Shown here piece after piece: positions 8,019 through 13,810 of a stretch of DNA of 29,218 bases. The stretch comes from CAYLXN01 sp964586855 (GTDB taxonomy: Bacteria > Patescibacteriota > Saccharimonadia > Saccharimonadales > Saccharimonadaceae). Position 1 is the first letter of the stretch. The number at the start of each line of letters is the position of its first letter. Position numbers and translations under genes: made by a program. The stretch is from positions 1 through 29,218 of the forward strand of contig CAZPHO010000008.1 in assembly GCA_964586855.1 (NCBI GenBank), read 5' to 3'. Under the pieces are notes generated by a model. It was not told the origin of the DNA. It saw nothing but the letters and a program-made list of their open reading frames with translations, and ran no database searches.

Positions 8019-8240
8019 TTAAGTGGACAGGGAGGTCTTGCGATTGCTCTCCCTTGTCCCCTTAACAACCCCAATCCCTCTCAAACGCTCATCGCGGCTT
8101 TATAGAGGTTCTTGAAGTAGAAAAATAAAATCACCATGAAAACTCCAGTCGCAGGTTGCTAATACATCATAGAGACCAAGGATTAGCTGACGCAGGCCAG
8201 CCTAATCCGTGGTGCGAAGCCATGGAGATAAGGCGTGGCT
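8019..8240 (-). ncRNA. Candidate structured non-coding RNA in the lepB-parB gap (strand uncertain)
   Basis: The 326-bp gap 7963-8288 has no convincing protein gene but has strong inverted repeats. Hairpin 1 (8019-8065) pairs TTAAG, GGACA and GGGAG with CTCCC, TGTCC and CTTAA, with one mismatch, one bulge and a 14-nt loop. Hairpin 2 (8175-8213) pairs ACCA, GGATTAG and CTG with CAG, CTAATCC and TGGT, with one mismatch and one bulge. A weaker 5-bp hairpin lies at 8218-8240. The two large hairpins bracket about 195 nt, a normal size for a structured RNA. The minus strand is preferred only weakly (co-directional with parB). I do not see the conserved cores of RNase P RNA, tmRNA or SRP RNA. A raiA-type or other widespread RNA class is possible but not shown. 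Confidence 0.35.
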
Positions 8241-8288
8241 GAGGTTTTTAGCAAGCAGAACAGCCCCAAAACAACAATGGGGTTTAAA

Positions 8289-9212
8289 TTACCTATTCAA
8301 TAATTTCTTAATTTTATCAAGCTGGTCAAGGTTTTTAAATTTAATCTCTAGCTTACCACCGCCTCTGGATAATGGGGTGATTTTTACCGGCATAGATATT
8401 TTTTGGGTTAACTTGCTGGCGTCTTGAGCAAAACTTTTATCCGCTATCTTGTCTTGGGTTTTAGCCACCGTTTGCTTCAAATCTTCACCTCGTCGATAAT
8501 TTGACATCACCGCTTCGACTCGCCGCGCCGACCAATTGCCTTTGATGATTTGCGGCAGTAGTTTTTTGACCAATTTCGGATCAGCGCCAACCAACGGACG
8601 AGATTGTCCCTCAGTAATCAGCCCCTCGTTGAGAGCTTCGATAGCGAACTTGGGCAGCCGCAACAACCGCAAAGTGTTACTAATCGTGCCTGGCGTCTTG
8701 CCACCAACTCGCTTACCAATCTCAGTCAAAGTCAAGTTAAACTGATCGCGCAACTTAACATAACCCGTCGCCACCTCAATGATATTCAAATCTTGTCGCT
8801 GGACGTTTTCAATCAACGATAGCTCAAGCTTGTTTTGATTCGACAAACTGCGAATCAAAGCCGGAATTGTCGCTAGTTCTGCCTGCACCGCCGCCCGATA
8901 GCGCCGCTCACCAGCCACAATTTGGTATTTTTTCTTGCCCTGCTGACGAGTAACTACAATTGGCTGCAACACACCATGCTGCTTAATCGAATCCGCCAGC
9001 TCGTCTAGCGATTCTTGATCAAATTTTTTACGCGGCTGATCCGGATCAGGTTCAATTTGATCCAACTGAACCTCTCGGTAAACCGTCAGAGTCGCATCTT
9101 GCTCACTGGTTGGATCAAATGATTCATCGAATAATTCGGTTGGGATCAGCGACTCAAAGCCACGCCCCAAAGCTCGTTTGTTGGTTTTGCTAGTTTTGTT
9201 CATTTTCGACAC
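8289..9212 (-). CDS. parB: Chromosome-partitioning protein ParB
   Basis: ParB is a CTP-dependent clamp that loads at parS sites and works with ParA to segregate origins. The 307-residue protein has the N-terminal ParB domain with VQLDQIEPDPDQPRKKFD (about 49-66), GVLQPIVV, the CTP-binding box GERRYRAA (about 101-108) and ENVQRQDLN (about 134-142). A helix-turn-helix region follows (about 157-185, LTLTEIGKRVGGKTPGTISN), then ITEGQSRPLV and a C-terminal dimerisation part. The first codon is GTG 9212, with GAGG about 9 nt upstream; ATG 9203 is possible. The start overlaps the end of parA by 23 nt, so translation is probably coupled. No obvious parS palindrome was found in the window. Confidence 0.95.
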   Translation of the reverse strand: MSKMNKTSKTNKRALGRGFESLIPTELFDESFDPTSEQDATLTVYREVQLDQIEPDPDQPRKKFDQESLDELADSIKQHGVLQPIVVTRQQGKKKYQIVAGERRYRAAVQAELATIPALIRSLSNQNKLELSLIENVQRQDLNIIEVATGYVKLRDQFNLTLTEIGKRVGGKTPGTISNTLRLLRLPKFAIEALNEGLITEGQSRPLVGADPKLVKKLLPQIIKGNWSARRVEAVMSNYRRGEDLKQTVAKTQDKIADKSFAQDASKLTQKISMPVKITPLSRGGGKLEIKFKNLDQLDKIKKLLNR

Positions 9213-9972
9213 GTTGGATTACCTCTTTTGCTAGTGATTTATATGCTTTCGCCCCTCGAGAAAATCGATCGTATTCGCCAATTGGCAAACCGTGACTCGG
9301 CGCTTCAGCTAGGCGGACATTGCGGGGAATGACCGTCTTGAAAACTTTGGTCTGAAAATGCTTTTTGATCTCATCGATCACCTGAGTCGATAGCACTGTC
9401 CGCTTGTCAACCATCGTCGGCAGCACACCCAAAATCTCAATATTTGGATTCATCGCTTGGCGGATAATTTTCATCGTTTCTAATAATTGCCCCAGCCCCT
9501 CGAGAGCATAAAACTCAGTCTGAACTGGCAAAATGATATAATTAGCTGCAATCAGTGAATTGACCGTCAGCAAACTCAAGCTCGGCGGGCAGTCGATAAT
9601 TATATAGTCATAAACTTTTTTAAGATTGCGAATTGCCAGCGCTAGCCGCACAAACCGCTGCTTAGCCTTGGCTAACTCCGCTTCAGTGTTAGCTAGCTGT
9701 GGCGTGGCAGGCACAACTTCAAGATTTGGATAATCAGTCGTCAAAGTCGCCCGCTCCAGCGGAATTTTATCGGCTACCACGTCAGCCACCGTCACTGGCA
9801 GATTCTGCTTGGCAATCCCTAGTCCGCTCGATGAATTTCCCTGCGGATCAAAATCAATCATCAACACCGACCGCTTCATCTTACTCAAATAGTAGGCCAA
9901 ATTAACAGCCGTTGTAGTCTTGCCAACACCGCCTTTTTGATTGGTAATTGCGATAACAACCGGTTTCTCCAT
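9190..9972 (-). CDS. parA: Chromosome-partitioning ATPase ParA (Soj type)
   Basis: This deviant Walker A ATPase drives ParB-bound DNA along the nucleoid. The 260-residue protein begins MEKPVVIAITNQKGGVGKTT, with the P-loop KGGVGKTT at 13-20 and the signature Lys in GGVGK. The Walker A' segment is MIDFDPQGNSSSGLG (about 39-53) and Walker B is YIIIDCPPSLSLLT (about 121-134). The lack of an N-terminal helix-turn-helix makes it a chromosomal Soj-like protein rather than a P1-type plasmid ParA. It is the first gene of parA-parB, with a -10 box 10 nt before ATG 9972. An AAGG motif inside that spacer would lie at the very 5' end of the mRNA. Confidence 0.95.
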   Translation of the reverse strand: MEKPVVIAITNQKGGVGKTTTAVNLAYYLSKMKRSVLMIDFDPQGNSSSGLGIAKQNLPVTVADVVADKIPLERATLTTDYPNLEVVPATPQLANTEAELAKAKQRFVRLALAIRNLKKVYDYIIIDCPPSLSLLTVNSLIAANYIILPVQTEFYALEGLGQLLETMKIIRQAMNPNIEILGVLPTMVDKRTVLSTQVIDEIKKHFQTKVFKTVIPRNVRLAEAPSHGLPIGEYDRFSRGAKAYKSLAKEVIQRVENEQN

Positions 9973-9982
9973 AATTAACCTT

Positions 9983-9991
9983 ATTATACCA
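9983..9991 (-). promoter_or_regulatory. Extended -10 promoter of parAB
   Basis: TGGTATAAT on the minus strand (hexamer 9983-9988) lies 10 nt before ATG 9972 and about 20 nt downstream of the rplU terminator. The predicted leader is about 3 nt. Confidence 0.65.
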
Positions 9992-10007
9992 CAAGCACTA
10001 TTCTTTT

Positions 10008-10039
10008 ATCCAAAAACTCCCCGCTTTTGGCGAGGAGTT
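10008..10039 (-). terminator. Rho-independent terminator after rplU
   Basis: The minus-strand stem AACTCCTCGC / GCGGGGAGTT (10 bp including one G-T pair; arms 10030-10039 and 10015-10024) has a 5-nt loop and is followed by TTTGG. It starts 6 nt after the rplU stop and separates rplU from parA. Confidence 0.8.
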
Positions 10040-10045
10040 CTGAGA

Positions 10046-10354
10046 TTAGTTAATTGTTTTGATCTCAATTCGAGAATATTTCTGGCGATGGCCCATTTCT
10101 TTGTGGACACGCTTTTTGGCTTTGTAGCGAATGACGCGAATTTTGTCACCTTTGACTTCTGGCTCAATTACTTTCGCGACTACCACGGCATCTTTGACAG
10201 TTGGCGCACCGACTGTCGTCTTGTCGCCGTCAATTACCAGGAGTGCATCAAGTTTGAGCTCTTTTGTGCCTTCAGGGAGGAGATCCACCAAGAGGGTCTC
10301 TTTTTCGGTGACAAGATGTTGCTTGCCGCCTAACTTAATGACTGCTTGTTTCAT
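10046..10354 (-). CDS. rplU: 50S ribosomal protein L21
   Basis: L21 binds 23S rRNA in the large subunit. The 102-residue product is the normal length and has the family pattern: AVIKLGGKQHLV at the start, VGAPTV in the middle and a basic C-terminal block (RYKAKKRVHKEMGHRQKYSRIEI) ending in an ITKI-like tail. In most bacteria rplU is followed by rpmA (L27); here a terminator and parA follow, so rpmA must lie elsewhere. The gene has its own promoter and a leader of about 26 nt with an AAGGAAG ribosome-binding site 2 nt before ATG, unlike the leaderless genes around it. Confidence 0.96.
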   Translation of the reverse strand: MKQAVIKLGGKQHLVTEKETLLVDLLPEGTKELKLDALLVIDGDKTTVGAPTVKDAVVVAKVIEPEVKGDKIRVIRYKAKKRVHKEMGHRQKYSRIEIKTIN

Positions 10355-10386
10355 AACTTCCTTAGTTTAGTTAATATCAGGGGATA

Positions 10387-10415
10387 ATTATACCAAGCTA
10401 CTGGCGAAATTGCAA
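10387..10415 (-). promoter_or_regulatory. Promoter of rplU
   Basis: On the minus strand, TTGCAA (10410-10415), a 17-nt spacer and TATAAT (10387-10392) with TGG before it. A start near 10380 gives a leader of about 26 nt with the AAGGAAG site (about 10357-10363). Confidence 0.7.
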
Positions 10416-10418
10416 CTA

Positions 10419-10706
10419 TCACGCATCAAAATCGGGCAAAATACTACTTGGCACTCCTAAGGCTTCTAGTTCTCGCGCTTTTTCTGGCGATATTTGCTGA
10501 TAATCCTGAATTTTCCTATAACTACCATCTGCCTGTTTTTGCACAATAGTTTCAAAGCCACCACCTGAGCCATTATTCAAAATCCCGACAGCAACCGATA
10601 AGTATAGGCCAGCCTGCTTTTTGACAACCAAACTCACCTTAATATTCGGGTCGGCATTGCCTAGTAGATTAATCAACGCTTGCTTGTCATCAGCCGACAG
10701 CGACAC
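10419..10706 (-). CDS. Small protein of unknown function, probably the severed 3' part of a broken gene
   Basis: Ninety-five residues starting at GTG 10706: SADDKQALINLLGNADPNIK, then VSLVVKKQAGLYLSVAVG, a GSGGGFETIVQKQADGSY segment and a charged C-terminus ending VPSSILPDFDA. It looks like one small alpha/beta domain; I recognise no family. The GTG has AGGAG only 1 nt upstream, too close for normal initiation. The frame is the same as that of the upstream membrane-anchor segment (10725-10993), separated only by one TAA and seven further codons. The simplest reading is one original gene for a membrane-anchored extracytoplasmic domain, now split by a stop; reinitiation at GTG cannot be excluded. 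Confidence 0.5.
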   Translation of the reverse strand: MSLSADDKQALINLLGNADPNIKVSLVVKKQAGLYLSVAVGILNNGSGGGFETIVQKQADGSYRKIQDYQQISPEKARELEALGVPSSILPDFDA

Positions 10707-10724
10707 TCCTGACTCAGCCCTAAC

Positions 10725-10993
10725 TTAAGCTTTATTATCACTCACCGGGACAGTCGGCTTGCTTGGTGTAGTGTTGTTATTAGTATTCGTCTCGTCTGGC
10801 TTTTGGTCGGTCGTTGTAGCCTGCAATACTGGCTCCTTGTTCATCTGCTCCTCCAGCTTTTCAATCCGCTCATCATAGCTAGCTTTCAGCATCAATCCTG
10901 CTATTAGCAAAGTAATGATAATTAAACCGACCCAACTAGCGCAATCACCAACGGGCGATTTGATTTGGTTTTTAGCTTTGGTTACTGTTCCAT
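10725..10993 (-). pseudogene. Membrane-anchor and coiled-coil segment, frameshifted near its start
   Basis: An ideal ribosome-binding site AAAAGGAG (11000-11007) lies 6 nt before ATG 10993, but that frame stops after three codons (ATG GAA CAG TAA). Shifting by -1 after CAG opens the frame: a basic segment TKAKNQIKSPVG, a membrane helix (about SWVGLIIITLLIAGLMLKAS), a coiled coil (DERIEKLEEQMNKE) and a Thr/Asn/Pro linker ending PTVPVSDNKA with TAA at 10725-10727. One base is probably missing near 10985. The downstream ORF 10419-10706 continues in the same frame after the TAA, so the full gene probably carries two lesions. A TTG at 10910 could start a shorter peptide but has no ribosome-binding site. 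Confidence 0.55.
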
Positions 10994-11025
10994 TTTGAAC
11001 TCCTTTTAGTTAATTCTTATGCTTG

Positions 11026-11058
11026 ATTATATTTTATCTAAAAATTGCAAAATATCAA
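11026..11058 (-). promoter_or_regulatory. Promoter of the broken gene at 10419-10993
   Basis: On the minus strand, TTGATA (11053-11058), a 16-nt spacer and TAAAAT (11031-11036); an overlapping TATAAT lies at 11026-11031. It precedes the AAAAGGAG site, so the regulatory region looks intact although the coding region does not. Confidence 0.5.
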
Positions 11059-11171
11059 ACTTTATAAATTGCAGAGTTCCGCGCACCGCGCAACACAGAG
11101 CTGCATCCCACCTCCTACATTATGGCAGCCACCACAAAGCCCATCACCCACTACTTGTTCTTGTCCACCGA

Positions 11172-11281
11172 TCAGCGAATTGGCGTAAAGAAAAACAACA
11201 TTAATACTACAACCACCCACCATTTTTAAGTTTTGACTTTTTGGTTGCTTTTTTAGTAGATGAGTTGTTAACTTCTGTCAT
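11172..11281 (-). pseudogene. Tiny membrane-peptide gene with a poly-A frameshift, directly after galU
   Basis: ATG 11281 follows the galU TAA with no gap. The frame reads MTEVNNSSTKKATKKSKLK, then NGGWL and a stop at 11207-11209. The codons CTT-AAA-AAT contain a run of five A; with six A the frame would continue KKWWVVVVLMLFFFTPIR to TGA at 11172-11174. That gives a basic cytosolic start followed by one membrane helix ending FFFTPI, a pattern typical of small membrane proteins. Either the gene lost one A, or the read did, or slippage on the A run is used. The usual continuation after FFFTPI is also missing, so decay is likely. Confidence 0.45.
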
Positions 11282-12115
11282 TTACTTCCCATTCAAACTT
11301 TCAAACACCACTTTGTTAGCGTGCAGCCAGCCTTCTAGCGTGCCGCCATCGAGATATTCACCTACTGCTGGGACGACTTTTATTTTGCCGCCGCCCTGAA
11401 CATAGTCATTCAGCGGAATCGTGATGTAATATTCGCCCATCACATCTTCACGCTGGGCATAGTCATGAATCAGCGTCATCGCCCGATAATCAAGCACGTA
11501 TTTACTGATGTTGATCATATTGCTAGGTGCATCTTCAGCTGCTGGCTTCTCGACAATTTGAACAAAATTACGCTGCTGGTCAAACTCCAGCACCCCATAG
11601 CGCGAAACTTTTTGGGCATCAATCGTCGCCCCGAGCATCGCCGAGCCGCCATTGCGCTCAGCCTGAGCAATCAACCGTGCGACATCGCTTTGAGCGTGAC
11701 TCGGCTCAAATGTAAAATCATCGCCCATCAGCACCACCACCGACTCACCCACCTGCAAATATTTAAAAATCATCGCCGTCGGAATCGCTGTGCCATATTT
11801 TCCCGTCGGATCCTGCTCAATGTAGTGAAAATTCATCGTTGGCGGCGTCACCAATGGCAACATGTCGGTTTTGCCTTTATCAACCAAATAATCTTCTAAA
11901 TCTTGATTGATTGAATAATAATCTTGCAGCTGCGTCGAGCCCTCTGATACCACAAAATAAATATCCGTAATCCCCGCCTCAAAACAATCTTCGACCACAT
12001 AATCGACAATCGGCCGATTACAAATCGGCAACATGCACTTTTCGATAGACTTGGTGACCGGCAGTCGCCGCGTCCCCCAGCCAGCAACTGGTATAATCGC
12101 TTTAGTAATTTTCAT
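11282..12115 (-). CDS. galU: UTP-glucose-1-phosphate uridylyltransferase
   Basis: GalU makes UDP-glucose from UTP and glucose-1-phosphate, a precursor for surface glycans. The 277-residue protein has the nucleotide-binding start KAIIPVAGWGTRRLPVTKS (usually AAGLGTR; here GWGTR), then KCMLPICNRPIVDYVVE, the EQDPTGKYGTAIP segment, the metal/sugar loop VLMGDDF, a VEKP motif and GEYLDGGTLEGWLHANK near the C-terminus. ATG 12115 is chosen over an in-frame ATG at 12142 because a TATGAT -10 box lies between them, 6 nt before 12115. A tiny broken membrane-peptide gene begins directly on its stop codon. Confidence 0.94.
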   Translation of the reverse strand: MKITKAIIPVAGWGTRRLPVTKSIEKCMLPICNRPIVDYVVEDCFEAGITDIYFVVSEGSTQLQDYYSINQDLEDYLVDKGKTDMLPLVTPPTMNFHYIEQDPTGKYGTAIPTAMIFKYLQVGESVVVLMGDDFTFEPSHAQSDVARLIAQAERNGGSAMLGATIDAQKVSRYGVLEFDQQRNFVQIVEKPAAEDAPSNMINISKYVLDYRAMTLIHDYAQREDVMGEYYITIPLNDYVQGGGKIKVVPAVGEYLDGGTLEGWLHANKVVFESLNGK

Positions 12116-12121
12116 AACCTT

Positions 12122-12130
12122 ATCATACCA
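12122..12130 (-). promoter_or_regulatory. Extended -10 promoter of galU, leaderless
   Basis: TGGTATGAT on the minus strand (hexamer 12122-12127) lies 6 nt before ATG 12115. It directly follows the T-tract of the upstream terminator. Confidence 0.65.
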
Positions 12131-12131
12131 C

Positions 12132-12161
12132 AAAACCACCACCCTTTTGGGTGGTGGTTTT
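12132..12161 (-). terminator. Strong terminator after the surface-protein gene
   Basis: A 13-bp perfect stem, AAAACCACCACCC / GGGTGGTGGTTTT (arms 12149-12161 and 12132-12144), with a 4-nt loop; the second arm ends in TTTT. Symmetric A and T ends would let it work in both directions. It lies 18 nt after the stop of the LPKTG gene. Confidence 0.88.
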
Positions 12162-12179
12162 AGCTTAACAGTGGACTGG

Positions 12180-13748
12180 TTATTTATCTGATTTGTCGAC
12201 TAAACCAGCAGCTTTTAATTCTTGCTGCGAGCGGTAGTAGTAGACAATTGCAGTTGTAATCGCCATGATGGCCACTACGCTGACCAGCGCCTCGACTGGA
12301 CCAGTTTTTGGTAACTCTCCAGGAACAGTCGTTTCTGGCTGGTCAACCACGATTTCAGCACCACAGGTTTTGCCAGTTACTTGCTCGGCCTTGCCAGCGA
12401 CAGTCGCATTGATAATCGCCTGCACTTGGTAAGTTCCTGGGGTAGTTTGAGTATAAGTCAACTCATTGGTAGCGTTTTGACGGAAAATTTCTTTGCCATC
12501 TTTGTCAACCACTACATAAGTGATATTTTTAACATCAACATTTTTCTGAGTATACTTGGTTGAGAAGTCAAACTCAGTGTTTGATTTTTTATCAACGTTC
12601 AACGCGTCACATTTTAGGGTGTGTTCGGTTGTGTCAACTTGAGGACAGTCTTTGTAAACCACGACATCAGCATAATCAGTCAAGTTGCCATTTGGGGTAT
12701 AAACCACCAAGTTGTTGCGATAAAGATTGGCGCCACAATTAGTCAGTTTATCTTTGGCTGGGGCAGTTGCATCAAACAGCACAAAAGCGTTTGAGTTCGG
12801 GGCATAATCGCCAATCGTCAGGCCTCGGCCGTCAGTTAGATAAACACCAGTTGCAGCATCGAGAGATTTGCCTTGCGGATTGTTAGCATTCATAATTTTG
12901 ACTGAACCACTAACAGCCGTCACGTTTTTAGGCAGGAAGTCTTTCATCACTACACCAGTTTGGTTGATGTCACCGGTGTTTTTATACATCAATTGATACT
13001 GGAAACGCTCGCCTGGATTGACAGCGATCGTTCGTTGCCAAGCCGATTGACCAACTTTTCGAACTTGCTTGTTGATGGTGAATTTAGCAGTCTCAAGCAC
13101 GTCGATTTTGACTTTGTAAACTACATAACCGGCATATTGGTAACAGCCTTGGAGCTTGCCGTCCATTTTGTCGTAGCCGACTTGAGCACCAGCGGTAGTA
13201 GCGATTTGGTCGCTTATCTGGAAACCGTCTTGAGGCTTGACGTTATTATAGAAGCGAGCTGAGCCAGCAACGTATGAGACGTTGAAAGTTTTGCTACTTT
13301 TGAGAATCACGCTGTCCCAAATTCGAGCTGGGTCGGCGTTATTGGCTTCGATAGCGCCACCGATGTTGATTTCGGTTGCGTTTTTGGTTGGGATACTAGT
13401 AAAGACTCGTGTATTATCAGCAACCAATTTCAAGTCTTGATGGGCGTTGTTGTGGACATACATCCGAACAAGATACTCGCCGCTCTTATCGATATTTAGC
13501 TCATCAAAGCTCCATTTGTCCTGACCCCATAAGTTGGCTGGCATAGCGCTGACGAAGTTGCGTTCGTCGCCATACTTTGGGTTGTTGGTGATTGAGTTAA
13601 AGGTAATTTTGCGAGCTGGGCTCTCAATCGTGTAAGTCGTTCGCTCGGGGCCGTAAGCCAAGACGCTTACAGCCGCAATGGTCACAACCACTGCCGACAG
13701 AACGCCGGCGATGGCTGCAAGTTTAGTGGTTAGTTTTGTGTGTGTCAT
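12180..13748 (-). CDS. LPxTG-type cell-surface protein
   Basis: This is a 522-residue exported protein. It has an N-terminal signal peptide (about 1-32, LAAIAGVLSAVVVTIAAVSVLAYG) and a large extracellular region rich in Asn, Thr and Val. A DUF11-like beta module lies around 215-300 (PGERFQYQLMYKNTGDINQTG), followed by a second immunoglobulin-like module ending near 465. At 479-483 there is an LPKTG sorting motif, then a hydrophobic helix (VEALVSVVAIMAITTAIVYYY) and a charged tail, the full three-part sortase signal. Four or more Cys residues may form disulfides. It is probably a structural surface or adhesion protein (inference). It is the last gene of a three-gene unit; AAAAAGGAACA precedes ATG 13748 and a strong terminator follows. 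Confidence 0.88.
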   Translation of the reverse strand: MTHTKLTTKLAAIAGVLSAVVVTIAAVSVLAYGPERTTYTIESPARKITFNSITNNPKYGDERNFVSAMPANLWGQDKWSFDELNIDKSGEYLVRMYVHNNAHQDLKLVADNTRVFTSIPTKNATEINIGGAIEANNADPARIWDSVILKSSKTFNVSYVAGSARFYNNVKPQDGFQISDQIATTAGAQVGYDKMDGKLQGCYQYAGYVVYKVKIDVLETAKFTINKQVRKVGQSAWQRTIAVNPGERFQYQLMYKNTGDINQTGVVMKDFLPKNVTAVSGSVKIMNANNPQGKSLDAATGVYLTDGRGLTIGDYAPNSNAFVLFDATAPAKDKLTNCGANLYRNNLVVYTPNGNLTDYADVVVYKDCPQVDTTEHTLKCDALNVDKKSNTEFDFSTKYTQKNVDVKNITYVVVDKDGKEIFRQNATNELTYTQTTPGTYQVQAIINATVAGKAEQVTGKTCGAEIVVDQPETTVPGELPKTGPVEALVSVVAIMAITTAIVYYYRSQQELKAAGLVDKSDK

Positions 13749-13810
13749 TTGTTTGTTCCTTTTTATTTTTTGTTTTTAGTTTCTTTTTTGCTGGTAAGTT
13801 AGATTAATGT

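Noticed and set aside
8019..8065. Hairpin as a terminator for lepB or the parAB unit
   Set aside because: No T-tract follows on either strand (CAACC on plus, ATAAATAAAAA on minus), and it lies 57 nt after lepB and over 220 nt after parB.
8041..8152. Minus-strand short peptides reading FYFKNLYKAAMSV and RESNRKTSL as a small gene
   Set aside because: They lie in different frames, are very short and have no ribosome-binding site; structure in the same DNA gives a better explanation.
8289..10370. parS site or replication origin near parAB
   Set aside because: I found no TGTTTCACGTGAAACA-like palindrome and no DnaA-box cluster by eye in this region.
11062..11223. Minus-strand 53-codon frame with six Cys
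   Set aside because: No ribosome-binding site, no recognisable fold, and it overlaps the frameshifted membrane-peptide gene; it is likely a chance frame.
12116..12142. Longer start for galU at 12142
   Set aside because: It would place the promoter -10 box and part of the terminator inside the coding sequence; the family start fits ATG 12115.
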